Positions 8,628 through 16,988 of a stretch of 64,000 nucleotides of DNA are shown one piece after another (positions within the stretch are counted from its first letter, which is position 1; each line of letters opens with the position of its first letter). The stretch is from Lachnospiraceae bacterium UBA2864. GTDB lineage: Bacteria; Bacillota; Clostridia; Lachnospirales; Lachnospiraceae. The translations under genes were made by a program, and so were the position numbers. A model generated the notes under the pieces. That model did not search any database, was not told the origin of the DNA, and worked only from the letters and a program-made list of their open reading frames with translations. The stretch spans positions 1 to 64,000 of the forward strand of contig DEFA01000051.1 of assembly GCA_002350525.1 (NCBI GenBank), written 5' to 3'.

Positions 8628-9923
8628 TTAGGATATACACAGTTTTTCCATATTCCTGCCAATCCATTCAGTCATTGCCTTGTTAGTCCTGTACAGTTCC
8701 TCATACTTATCTTTTCCTGCGAAGAAAGCTGTGGAAACAAATTGATTTGCCAATATCATATACGGAATAGCCTTCTTTTCCGCATCCCTCAATTTAACAA
8801 CACTGTCATATCCGTACATTATCTCTTTCATGACTTCTACCCAGGTAAGTAACTTATCTTCGTTTCCTTCTTCAAAAGTCTCTGACAGTATGGCTGTTGC
8901 CGCATAACATGGATCAAATATCCGGGCGTTTTCCTCACTTAGTTCAAAATCAATAAATCCCCACTTGTCCTTCGCCAGGATAATATTGCTCGGATTCGGA
9001 TCCCTATGAATCACCTGGCGCGGCAAATCCCTATAGAGATCACAAAACTGCGCTGCATATTTCTCCATAGTTTCCGGATTCATATCGATTTTACCCTTCA
9101 AGGCCGGGATCGCCCACTCCCTGACACTCTTTCCTAAATCCGCTTCATCCGCAATCGCGTCTATCTTAGCAAGCGCAAGATCCAATTGTCCAATGATTTC
9201 CCCGATAAAGCGTGCTTTTTCTTTATAATCGTCAATATAAAGGCCGCTCGCCATAACTCTCTCGCCTTCAACCTTTTGGGTAAGCGTAAAGTATAGTTCT
9301 CCGACTGTAACATATTCTTTTCCGTCTGTAGTCGGAATAACCAACGGAGCAGTAAGCCCAACACTGTTAAGCGCTTTGGAAATCTGGGTTGCCTTCTTCA
9401 CCGAGCCAAGATTTGCCGTATACTTAATCACCATATTGCTTCCGACATACTTCGCAGAATCACTGATCTCTCCGGTTTCCGGAAAGACGATATCCGATAC
9501 GCTCTCTCTCTGAAGCCCCCAATTTACCAGCACTTCAGAAATCAACTTATTACTGACCATGATGTGTTCCTCCTGAAAAATATTAATCTTATAAGGTCTT
9601 TTTGCCTTATATTCCCGAAGGTACTGCGCCGGAGTATATCCGATCTCGCGTATAAAAGCTCTGTAGAAGCCCGAATATGTTTCGAAACCATACTCGTAAA
9701 CCACTTCGTTTTTCTTTCGTTCCAAGCCTATCTCATAGATAACATACAAGAGCTTTCTCCTTAAAACGTACTGCATAACCGGTATTCCAACAGCTGATTG
9801 GAATAATCTGTAAAAGTGAAAAACAGAATATCCCGCAACTTCAGCTAGTTCTTCCGCAGTAATGTCTTCTTTTATGTTGCTATCAACATAATCCAATGTT
9901 TTCTGGATCATCTCCCTGACCAT
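8628..9923 (-). CDS. AraC-type regulator fused to an aminoglycoside-phosphotransferase-like kinase
   Basis: The 431 residues join two domains. Residues 1-105 are a complete AraC DNA-binding domain (two helix-turn-helix units; ending EIGYTPAQYLREYK). Residues about 120-431 are a phosphotransferase of the APH/choline-kinase group, with the catalytic H306-R-D308-PNPSNI motif and metal-binding D325 in GFIDFE. The APH substrate could be a small molecule such as an antibiotic, sugar or choline; it cannot be inferred. Putting the kinase where AraC proteins usually hold their ligand-binding domain suggests either a sensor that phosphorylates its inducer or two functions made together. The ribosome site AAAGGAGG precedes the ATG, and a terminator follows. 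It is a single-gene unit. Confidence 0.85.
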   Translation of the reverse strand: MVREMIQKTLDYVDSNIKEDITAEELAEVAGYSVFHFYRLFQSAVGIPVMQYVLRRKLLYVIYEIGLERKKNEVVYEYGFETYSGFYRAFIREIGYTPAQYLREYKAKRPYKINIFQEEHIMVSNKLISEVLVNWGLQRESVSDIVFPETGEISDSAKYVGSNMVIKYTANLGSVKKATQISKALNSVGLTAPLVIPTTDGKEYVTVGELYFTLTQKVEGERVMASGLYIDDYKEKARFIGEIIGQLDLALAKIDAIADEADLGKSVREWAIPALKGKIDMNPETMEKYAAQFCDLYRDLPRQVIHRDPNPSNIILAKDKWGFIDFELSEENARIFDPCYAATAILSETFEEGNEDKLLTWVEVMKEIMYGYDSVVKLRDAEKKAIPYMILANQFVSTAFFAGKDKYEELYRTNKAMTEWIGRNMEKLCIS

Positions 9924-10018
9924 ACGCAGTTTCCTCCTTTCCGTGATATTTCGTAGCTACACATCAATCTTACTCTTCTATCATCATAATAGTATTTCCG
10001 TTTTTGCTATTTATAAAA

Positions 10019-10058
10019 TACCCGCGATCATCCACGTATAGCGGACAACCGCGGTTTC
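10019..10058 (-). terminator. possible weak terminator after the glycosylase gene
   Basis: On the minus strand ACCGCG and CGCGGGT flank a 23-base loop and are followed by ATTTTATAAAT. The stem is short and the loop large, so this is tentative. Confidence 0.3.
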
Positions 10059-10077
10059 ATTATTTTTTCCTCGATTT

Positions 10078-10683
10078 TTAATTCTTTATTTCGGATTTCC
10101 ATACATCCACAAGTCTTTCCAAACTCCACGCTGCATTTGCCGGACTAGTGGATGGAAGCACCACTGCTTTTATCCCCGTCACCGGTTCAATATACTTGAT
10201 ATACAGTCGTTCAGCTGTTTTCCCATTTACGATTATCTTCTGAATCTTTGAATTTTTTATGATTTCACTTAAATCATTAGCTTTTGCATTTTTAATGCTT
10301 GCATCAGATGAACCCGATATTTCACATTCAGCAATCACATCCCAAAGCGCAAGATTATTATCGAGAATCAATTTCTTCTTTTCTTCAATTGAAGTCGGAT
10401 TCTCCTGATCAAAAATCCTTGCAATCACCTTCCAGAATCTGTTTTGCGGATGGCCATAGAAAAACTTCATTTCTCTGGATTTAACAGATGGAAAACTCCC
10501 TAGTATCAACACCTTGGAATCCTTATTATAAAGTGGGGGAAACGGATGTTGCTGGACACTCTGCTTATCCGTCTGTCCCATTATTTTCATTTTTGTTTGC
10601 GTGTTATATTGGTTGATATTGACTTTCTTTTTTATCTTTCTCATTCCATCAAACACCACATGTTCAACCTTTTTCTTACCCAT
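10078..10683 (-). CDS. DNA-deoxyinosine glycosylase (UDG superfamily)
   Basis: From residue about 45 the protein follows the hypoxanthine/deoxyinosine glycosylase family of the uracil-DNA glycosylase fold: LILGSFPSVKSREMKFFYGH, then GHPQNRFWKVIARIF, LWDVIAECEISGSSDASI, and the C-terminal PSTSPANAAWSLERLVDVW. Such enzymes remove deaminated adenine from DNA, starting base excision repair. The stated start adds a basic 35-residue extension not typical of the family and has no good ribosome site nearby, so an ATG around residue 35 (MGQTDKQ) may be the true start. It stands alone between convergent or unrelated neighbours. Confidence 0.8.
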   Translation of the reverse strand: MGKKKVEHVVFDGMRKIKKKVNINQYNTQTKMKIMGQTDKQSVQQHPFPPLYNKDSKVLILGSFPSVKSREMKFFYGHPQNRFWKVIARIFDQENPTSIEEKKKLILDNNLALWDVIAECEISGSSDASIKNAKANDLSEIIKNSKIQKIIVNGKTAERLYIKYIEPVTGIKAVVLPSTSPANAAWSLERLVDVWKSEIKN

Positions 10684-10827
10684 CAGCCATAGTACTCTTC
10701 CCCGTGCGGGAAGAACCTCCGATACATAATACTTTTTTTAAGCTTTATAATACTGAAATCATACATCACTTTTCTATTTGTTGTCATTGGACCAATAGTA
10801 TAATTATTTAACGCGAATGGCTCTCTC

Positions 10828-10945
10828 ACAAAAGGTACATGCAAGGTATAAAATACCTTGTTTTTTCTTCATTAATATACTATCTGTGCGACTTCTAGGA
10901 CTTTCGGTACATGCTGCCCCAGCAGACGAAAAGCACTTTTATCAT
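10828..10945 (+). repeat. repeat copy 3: diverged GGTACA/GGTATA pair with homologous flank
   Basis: GGTACA (10834-10839) and GGTATA (10845-10850) keep the 11-bp spacing of the pairs at 387 and 6957. The flank aligns with 6951-7067, including GCCCCA and GCACTTTTATCAT at matching distance. The end of the repeat coincides with the stop codon of the GNAT gene, so the repeat starts exactly where that gene ends. Confidence 0.5.
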
Positions 10946-11409
10946 AACTCATACCTCATATTTCTGTATCTGGCTTCTACCTCCTTAAAACCTACCTTCT
11001 CATAAATCGGATATCCGTCATCTGTTGCTTTTAAATCTATTCGTCCCAGTCTAAGTTTCTTACCATATTCAATAAGATTCTTCATTAGAGTAGTACATAG
11101 TCCTTTACCGCGATATTCGGGCACTGTATAAACGCTGAGTACATCTCCGTAAAGTCCGTTCAGAAGAACAGAATTCGCAGGCATTTCTATAATATGCAGA
11201 TATGCAACTGAAACTATCCTATCGTTATCTCTTGCAACAAATGGTATAAGTTCAGTTCCAAGTTTTCTTTCAAAATATTCAGGAAGCTGTTTCTCCATTC
11301 CTTCCTTTTCATCTTCAGATACACTGCCGAAATCATCTATCATATAAGCTATTCGGAGTTGTATTAACTCTTTTATATCATCTTTTGTAGCTAATCCGTA
11401 TTCTATCAT
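10942..11409 (-). CDS. GNAT-family N-acetyltransferase
   Basis: The 155-residue protein has the GNAT layout, with the acetyl-CoA-binding motif A at about residues 95-110 (VYTVPEYRGKGLCTTLM, containing the R-G-K-G turn) and the usual C-terminal YPIYEKVGFKEVE. It would transfer an acetyl group to an unknown amine. Its ribosome site GGAGGT lies inside the end of the HD-domain gene just upstream, so both form a two-gene operon. The stop codon lies within the conserved box of repeat copy 3. Confidence 0.85.
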   Translation of the reverse strand: MIEYGLATKDDIKELIQLRIAYMIDDFGSVSEDEKEGMEKQLPEYFERKLGTELIPFVARDNDRIVSVAYLHIIEMPANSVLLNGLYGDVLSVYTVPEYRGKGLCTTLMKNLIEYGKKLRLGRIDLKATDDGYPIYEKVGFKEVEARYRNMRYEL

Positions 11410-11415
11410 TAGAAT

Positions 11416-12039
11416 TCATACCTCCATTTCAGTCGAATGAATCTTTTCTATATTATCGAGCAGTTCCCTGCTATCCGGCTTTTCTGTCTCTATCTTTTCA
11501 AGCGTATCCTTAAGGATTTCATTTCTCAATTCCCGCAGCCATTCTGAATGATCAGTCACATTAAATGCATATGTCTTATTTAATTCATATTCATTCTCAG
11601 ACCAAGTGTCTATAGGAGATTCATTATGCTGAATAAGTGCCTCGAGTTTATCAAGAGCTTTATAAAGCTTCGCCTCAAGCGTCTCCTGTTTTTCCATTTC
11701 CTCATATAGCCGCGCCATAGATTTTGATACTTCTTCGGGAAGACTTTTCACCCACTCACCCAGAAGCTCATCTTCTGTCTTTCTGTCACCATCCGTCTTA
11801 ACGAATGTTGGAATATCTCCCGTAAAACATTCCCCCAGATCATGAATCAGACCCATGCAAACCACTTTGTCAGTATCCACCTCCGGGAACTCATCCTTAA
11901 GAAGAAATGCCATAAGTGATACTCTCCAACTATGCTCGGCAACACTCTCTATCCTTCTTTTGCTCGTAGTACAGTGTCGCGGAGTATCTTTAAGCTTCTC
12001 AGCCATATGTAATATATCCAAAAATTCTCTTGCATTCAT
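11416..12039 (-). CDS. HD-domain hydrolase, YfbR-like 5'-deoxynucleotidase family
   Basis: The 207 residues carry the HD metal-binding pattern: H in ESVAEHSWRVSLMA, the H-D pair in GLIHDLGECFTGD, and a later D in ALDKLEALIQH. This matches the HD hydrolases related to YfbR, which remove phosphate from deoxynucleoside monophosphates. Substrate is inferred from the family only. A long charged C-terminal helix follows the domain. It is the first gene of a unit with the GNAT gene and is transcribed away from argG. Confidence 0.8.
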   Translation of the reverse strand: MNAREFLDILHMAEKLKDTPRHCTTSKRRIESVAEHSWRVSLMAFLLKDEFPEVDTDKVVCMGLIHDLGECFTGDIPTFVKTDGDRKTEDELLGEWVKSLPEEVSKSMARLYEEMEKQETLEAKLYKALDKLEALIQHNESPIDTWSENEYELNKTYAFNVTDHSEWLRELRNEILKDTLEKIETEKPDSRELLDNIEKIHSTEMEV

Positions 12040-12192
12040 AATAATCCCTGACTTTACTCTTCTAATATCCTCTCACATTAAAGCATCCGTTTGAAATGTT
12101 TTTCATATACATAATTCAACAATTCAGACTTAGTATAACATTAAACCTGTGGTTTAAAAAAGAATGCTTTTCTTTTTGCTTAACTTAAGGTA

Positions 12193-12233
12193 TTATTGTG
12201 TGTGGATTTTTAGCCTATAATAAATATTTATTA
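12193..12233 (+). promoter_or_regulatory. argG promoter and candidate ArgR operator
   Basis: TTATTG (12193-12198), a 17-base spacer and TATAAT (12216-12221) form a promoter ending 35 bp before the argG start. Overlapping the -10 box is a perfect 16-bp palindrome, TAATAAATATTTATTA (12218-12233). ARG boxes bound by ArgR/AhrC are AT-rich palindromes of this kind, so repression by arginine is plausible, but the match to the consensus is partial. Confidence 0.55.
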
Positions 12234-12256
12234 TCAAAGAAAAGAGGTCTGTAAAC

Positions 12257-13480
12257 ATGGATAAAGTTGTTTTAGCCTATTCAGGCGGACTCGATACAAC
12301 TGCGGTAATTCCGTGGTTAAAGGAAACATATGGTTATGAGGTTATCTGCTGCTGTATAGACTGCGGTCAGGGCGAAGAGCTTGATGGTCTTGAAGAGCGT
12401 GCACGTCTCTCAGGAGCTGCTAAGCTTTATATTGAAGATGTCGTTGATGATCTCTGTGAGAATTATATCATGCCATGTGTTCAGGCAGGTGCTGTATATG
12501 AGCATAAGTACCTCATGGGTACTGCTATGGCAAGACCTACAATCGCTGCTAAACTTGTTGAGATTGCCCGTAAGGAAAATGCAGTCGCTATATGCCACGG
12601 TGCTACCGGTAAGGGAAATGATCAGATAAGATTCGAACTTGGTATCAAGGCTCTTGCTCCTGATATTAAGGTTATTGCTCCATGGAGAGATGACAGATGG
12701 CAGATGGATTCACGTCAAGCCGAGATAGATTATTGTAAGGCTCATGGTATTGATCTTCCGTTCGGAACAGATCAGTCCTACAGCCGTGACAGAAATATAT
12801 GGCACATCAGCCATGAAGGACTTGAACTTGAAGATCCTTCACAGGCTCCTAATTACGATCATATGCTTGTTCTCAGCGTTACTCCTGAGAAAGCACCTGA
12901 TGAAGATGTAGAACTTACAATCAACTTTGAAAAAGGTATGCCTGTATCTCTTAACGGTAAGAAGATGAAGGTTGCCGATATCATCCGCGAACTTAATACA
13001 ATCGGCGGAAAGCATGGTATCGGAATCGTTGATATCGTTGAAAACAGAGTTGTCGGTATGAAGAGCCGTGGAGTATACGAGACTCCTGGTGGAACAATTC
13101 TTATGGAAGCTCATCAGCAGCTTGAAGAACTTGTTCTCGACCGTGACACTATCGCTCTTAAGAAAGATCTCGGAAGCAAGCTTGCAAGTATCGTATACGA
13201 AGGTAAATGGTTTACTCCTGTTCGTGAGGCTATATCAGCTTTCGTTGATGTAACACAGCAGTATGTAACAGGTGAAGTTAAGCTTCGTCTTTACAAAGGT
13301 AATATCATCAAAGCAGGTACAACTTCTCCATATTCACTTTACAGTGAATCACTTGCATCATTTACAACCGGTGATATGTATGATCATCATGATGCAGAAG
13401 GCTTCATCACACTTTGGGGACTTCCGCTTAAAGTTCGTGCTATGAAGATGAATGAACTTAAGAAAGAAAACAAGAAATAA
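12257..13480 (+). CDS. argG: argininosuccinate synthase
   Basis: This 407-residue protein is full length for the family. It joins citrulline and aspartate using ATP, the step before argininosuccinate lyase in arginine synthesis. The N-terminal ATP-pyrophosphatase loop AYSGGLDTTAVIPWL is intact, as are the family motifs GQGEELDGLEERA, CHGATGKGNDQIRFE and APWRDDRWQM. The ribosome site AGAGGT precedes the ATG. It is a single-gene unit here; argH, the usual partner, is not in the window. It has its own promoter with a possible ArgR site, and a strong terminator follows. Confidence 0.97.
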   Translation: MDKVVLAYSGGLDTTAVIPWLKETYGYEVICCCIDCGQGEELDGLEERARLSGAAKLYIEDVVDDLCENYIMPCVQAGAVYEHKYLMGTAMARPTIAAKLVEIARKENAVAICHGATGKGNDQIRFELGIKALAPDIKVIAPWRDDRWQMDSRQAEIDYCKAHGIDLPFGTDQSYSRDRNIWHISHEGLELEDPSQAPNYDHMLVLSVTPEKAPDEDVELTINFEKGMPVSLNGKKMKVADIIRELNTIGGKHGIGIVDIVENRVVGMKSRGVYETPGGTILMEAHQQLEELVLDRDTIALKKDLGSKLASIVYEGKWFTPVREAISAFVDVTQQYVTGEVKLRLYKGNIIKAGTTSPYSLYSESLASFTTGDMYDHHDAEGFITLWGLPLKVRAMKMNELKKENKK

Positions 13481-13510
13481 TATTCTGAATAGTTTTGCAA
13501 ATACAAAATA

Positions 13511-13552
13511 ACGCCCACCGACTGATGATGAAGCCGGTGGGCGTATCTTTAT
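13511..13552. terminator. bidirectional terminator between argG and the AAA+ gene
   Basis: CGCCCACCG (13512-13520) pairs perfectly with CGGTGGGCG (13535-13543). T-rich sequence follows on both strands (tatctttatta on plus; TTATTTTGTATT on minus), fitting the convergent genes on either side. Confidence 0.85.
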
Positions 13553-13587
13553 TATTCACGGTTGATTCAGAATAGCAGCGTCGTATA

Positions 13588-15069
13588 TTATAATAGCTCA
13601 CGAATCATTTCTGCGTCATAAGTAACCGAATCAAGCTTTTCTACCTCTATTCTGTATAAAGCATTTGCTGCTATATGTTCTGCTGCCTGCTCTATATCTC
13701 TTATACCTGATGTATTCTTAAATATATCCATTACCGCATCTAACGCTTCTTCCGTTATCACGATCTCTTCACTGCGAAGTCCGATTCTCTTAAGTACTTT
13801 CGGCATGGCAAAGCGTGTAAATATTACTCTCTTTTCCTCCTGCGTGTAATCCGGAAGTTCTATAACCGCAAATCTTGACATGAGCGGTGCACTTATATCT
13901 GCTTTGTTGTTTGCTGTTGCTATCGGATAAACACCTGTCGTCGGTATATTGCACTCAATGTAGTTATCTGTAAATCCGAGGTTATCAAGCAGTGTAAGAA
14001 GAACATCCGCAGGATTTCCGTTTCCTTTACCTGACGCAGCTTTATCCAGCTCATTTATGATAAATACCAGATTAGAGCTTTCCGCATTTGCAAATGCTTC
14101 CATGATAAGTCCCGGTTTTGCATTTGCGTATATACGCGAACTTCCTGTCAGCTGCTCCGGATCATTAATCGAACTCATCTCAAGAGTTGTCCATGACATT
14201 TTAAGAATTCTTGCAACCGCATAGGCAATCTGTGACTTACCTGTTCCCGCAGGACCGATCAGGAGTATTCCGTATGCCGGGAGTGTATGTGTACGATTTA
14301 TCTGAATGATAGTTTCGATTATTCGCTGCTTTACGGTTTCCAGCCCGTAAAGTTCTTCGTCGAGGATCCGTCTTGCCTCGACCGGATCTATAGGCTGAAA
14401 ATCGGTATTCTTCCACTGAATGCTGAGCATGATTGAAAGTGCTCGCTGAGCATGCCTTCTCTCTTCCGGCGTTACTTCCGAGGACTTCGCTACGGCAAGA
14501 TTACGTCTTGCCCAGAGTCTTATATTATCAGGAAGCGTACTTCCCGCACACATGAGATAATCTGTTATGCTCTGAATGCTTGTAAGTCTCATATCATCCG
14601 CATCTTCTATCTCATCCGGATCGACTGTCTCTTCAGATGGTGCATCACTCTGCAGAAGGCGTTCAATCATAAACTGTAAGAATCCGTTTTCACCGGACAG
14701 CTTCGAACCTCTGACAGCGACTCCTGTCTCAAGGATCTTATATACCGCATAGCCTCTTTCTGTAGTCTGACCTGAGAGACGTACCATTATGTGATTCTCT
14801 CCGAGCCACTTTAGAAGATTCTCAAATCTCGCATCGATTTCAAGGATGTTGTGCGATGACTTCTCCTCACTATCATATATAAAGGCCGAGCCTACGGTCG
14901 GAGCCTCAAACATACCGTTTGAATGATGAACAAGCTTAGAACCTTTGTCTTCAAGAATCATTATAGGATGCTCTGTGCTGGTCGTTCTCTCACTTGAGTA
15001 AACAAGCTCATAGCTTCTCTCTGCCTTTACTACTTCTTCCTTCTTCTCATTAAAATCAAATACAGGCAT
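13588..15069 (-). CDS. Lon-like AAA+ ATPase lacking a protease domain
   Basis: The 493-residue protein has an uncharacterised N-terminal half and a C-terminal AAA+ module. The AAA+ part is closest to Lon: DEELYGLETVKQRI at 237-250 before the P-loop, Walker A GPAGTGKS at 272-279, then LTGSSRIYANAKPGLIMEAF as in Lon's pore-loop region. Sensor 1 is in IATANN and an arginine finger in LMSRF (R399). The Walker B motif reads FIINELDK, with asparagine 339 in place of the usual aspartate. No Lon peptidase follows, so it probably remodels or unfolds a partner. Two small genes lie just upstream in the same direction. It may regulate them or act on their products; the role is unknown. Confidence 0.8.
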   Translation of the reverse strand: MPVFDFNEKKEEVVKAERSYELVYSSERTTSTEHPIMILEDKGSKLVHHSNGMFEAPTVGSAFIYDSEEKSSHNILEIDARFENLLKWLGENHIMVRLSGQTTERGYAVYKILETGVAVRGSKLSGENGFLQFMIERLLQSDAPSEETVDPDEIEDADDMRLTSIQSITDYLMCAGSTLPDNIRLWARRNLAVAKSSEVTPEERRHAQRALSIMLSIQWKNTDFQPIDPVEARRILDEELYGLETVKQRIIETIIQINRTHTLPAYGILLIGPAGTGKSQIAYAVARILKMSWTTLEMSSINDPEQLTGSSRIYANAKPGLIMEAFANAESSNLVFIINELDKAASGKGNGNPADVLLTLLDNLGFTDNYIECNIPTTGVYPIATANNKADISAPLMSRFAVIELPDYTQEEKRVIFTRFAMPKVLKRIGLRSEEIVITEEALDAVMDIFKNTSGIRDIEQAAEHIAANALYRIEVEKLDSVTYDAEMIRELL

Positions 15070-15176
15070 GTAAATATTCTCCTCTCAAGGCGGTCTGTCT
15101 AAACCAAAATATCTATAATAGTCTACCATACTCTGCCATTTTTGTTAATAAAGCAATACATATCATGATTCCTTTT

Positions 15177-15434
15177 TTATCTGTAGAGGATTCTTCGGAT
15201 CGTATCACGTGAAAGTCCGTACTCCTCGGCAAGTTCCAATATTGACTTTCCTTCTCGATATTTACGGCGGATTTCAGCATTTCTTCTGACATAATAATCT
15301 CTGGCACCGGATCTTTCACCCCATTGTTTCTTTTCGGATCTTTCCGGAATATAGATCAACTCCCCCGTGGAATATTTCTGGATTTCCTTAAGAAGCTTAT
15401 CCGGAAAGATATCTGATGCATTTCGATATCTCAT
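15177..15434 (-). CDS. CD3324-like small helix-turn-helix protein
   Basis: The 85-residue protein begins with a conserved MRYRNASDIFPDKLLKEIQK segment and ends with a helix-turn-helix, SILELAEEYGLSRDTIRRIL. This matches the CD3324 family of small clostridial proteins, which are presumed DNA-binding regulators. The ribosome site AAGGAG precedes the ATG. It lies 16 bp after the gene at 15451, and the Lon-like ATPase follows at a distance of about 100 bp, so the three may share a transcript. Confidence 0.8.
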   Translation of the reverse strand: MRYRNASDIFPDKLLKEIQKYSTGELIYIPERSEKKQWGERSGARDYYVRRNAEIRRKYREGKSILELAEEYGLSRDTIRRILYR

Positions 15435-15450
15435 AAACTATTCCACTCCT

Positions 15451-16521
15451 TTATGATCTTGCACTGAGGAATTCATCAACGGATGCATACGATGCTGCTT
15501 CCGTCTTATGATCGGCAAGGATATCTATGACCTTTTTCTCGAGCTCATCTGCACGTTCACGGAGTTTTGACAGATCATCTATGTCATAGTAATCCATAAG
15601 ATTCATTTCCTCTACGCCAAACTCCTGAGCTATATAGAGAAGCTCCTGCTGCAGATAGCCTGCATCGCAATATGCTTCTTCTGCCATATTATTCTTAACG
15701 AAGTATCTTATTCTCTTCCACGTAAGGCTGAGCTCCTGATACCACTCAGCAAGTTCATCATAGCTTTCCTTTTTTAATTCCTGCACATCTTCCGCCGGAT
15801 CCTTTTTAAGAATAAACTCTCTTACGGCCTTAAGAAGTATCAGGATTACTTCCTTTACTTCTTCCGGAGCATTTGTTCTGATCAGCTTCTCTGCATTTTC
15901 AAAGAATCCTTCCGGCACTTCCCTCATCTCCGGGCAGTGATATATACGGCTGTCAGGGTCATCACATAAGGCCTGCTTCCTGCTTACTATAGGCTCTTCC
16001 GTATATGTATTATTCAGGATCGCAACTGCCTTTGAAAGGTAAAGCTGTATAAATCCTGCCTCGGTTATTACACGGTACGGCTTTTCCTCAAAGATGAACG
16101 AACGATATATCTCGAGCGCCTTATCCATATATTCAAGAGCTTTTCCATAGATAAACTCGGGATTGTTGAGATTATCCTTCAGTCTTCTCTTCAGATCCAG
16201 AAATCTATCTTCATCTTCCTTGGACCTTGCATACAGGATTTCGGCTCCATCCAGTACTATCGGCATATCATTCATTTCAACCGAATTCTCAAGTCTCTCC
16301 CATGATCTTGGATAAAGGTCATATCCCACACCATCGATGATAAAGGTTTCTGCCAGCTCATATCCTTTTTCCGTTGCCGGAACAAAGTAATCAAAACATA
16401 ATCCATGCTGATCATCGTCTGTATTATGCCCATGTACTGCAAGCAGTAATGCAACATCATTCTTATATTCATTTTCTATCTTACGGACTACCCAATCCGT
16501 TAATCTACTATTATCTTTCAT
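15451..16521 (-). CDS. hypothetical protein, possibly nucleotidyltransferase-like
   Basis: The family of this 356-residue protein is not recognised with certainty. The first 110 residues (ALLLAVHGHNTDDDQHGLCF, then DYFVPATEKGYELAETFIID and GVGYDLYPRSWERL) have the rhythm of a nucleotidyltransferase-like fold with acidic residues near D35-D37 and D44, but the classic G-S...D-x-D is absent. The remainder is highly charged and helical (many E, K and L), with no membrane segment. GAGGTAGC precedes the ATG. It is the first gene of the series leading to the CD3324-like protein and the Lon-like ATPase, so a shared function is possible but unproved. Confidence 0.6.
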   Translation of the reverse strand: MKDNSRLTDWVVRKIENEYKNDVALLLAVHGHNTDDDQHGLCFDYFVPATEKGYELAETFIIDGVGYDLYPRSWERLENSVEMNDMPIVLDGAEILYARSKEDEDRFLDLKRRLKDNLNNPEFIYGKALEYMDKALEIYRSFIFEEKPYRVITEAGFIQLYLSKAVAILNNTYTEEPIVSRKQALCDDPDSRIYHCPEMREVPEGFFENAEKLIRTNAPEEVKEVILILLKAVREFILKKDPAEDVQELKKESYDELAEWYQELSLTWKRIRYFVKNNMAEEAYCDAGYLQQELLYIAQEFGVEEMNLMDYYDIDDLSKLRERADELEKKVIDILADHKTEAASYASVDEFLSARS

Positions 16522-16817
16522 ATATGCTACCTCGCTTTATGTAAAATGTTTTCTAATTACATAAGATATCTTATGATCCTATCTTAATACCTGCCTCATA
16601 AAAACAAAAGTGGCAAAAATGGTTTGAATTATTCTTGACGCTGCATCCCGCTCTGATTATTCATCCTAAGATAATTGACGTGCTGTATGGCAGTATGATT
16701 ACCGTTATTCAGGTCGTTTTGACTATACATAATCCAATTGATTTCGTTAAGAATTATGATAAAATTTGTACATAGTTCTATTACAGTTTTATAAACGATG
16801 ACAAATCGGTGTTTGTT

Positions 16818-16949
16818 GAGCGGTGACTGCATTCGCATTCCGCTACGCTTCATGCTCATGTCGCGCTGTCGCACTATAAGTCTGCACACGAATATGTCTG
16901 TCCGTGAGCAAGCTCCCGACAGCCAATTCGGTGCATCCTTGCACCGCTC
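16818..16949. other. structured intergenic element, candidate ncRNA, leader or MITE
   Basis: The 466-base gap 16522-16988 contains no convincing gene. Bases 16818-16949 are clearly richer in G and C than the surroundings and are closed by an 8-bp perfect helix, GAGCGGTG (16818-16825) with CACCGCTC (16942-16949). Inside are CTGTC-cgt-GAGC-aa-GCTC-cc-GACAG (16898-16922) and CGGTGCA-tcct-TGCACCG (16929-16946), the latter competing with the closing helix. It ends 39 bp before the oxidoreductase start. It may be a structured RNA leader, or a small inverted-repeat element inserted here. Bases 16522-16817 show nothing else. Confidence 0.45.
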
Positions 16950-16988
16950 GTAGAAACGCGCAAATTCGAATTTGGTAGAGGTATTGGT

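Noticed and set aside
10690..10715. CTTCCCCGTGCGGGAAG hairpin upstream of the glycosylase gene
   Set aside because: It is small, imperfect and without a T-run; it could only be a weak leader structure.
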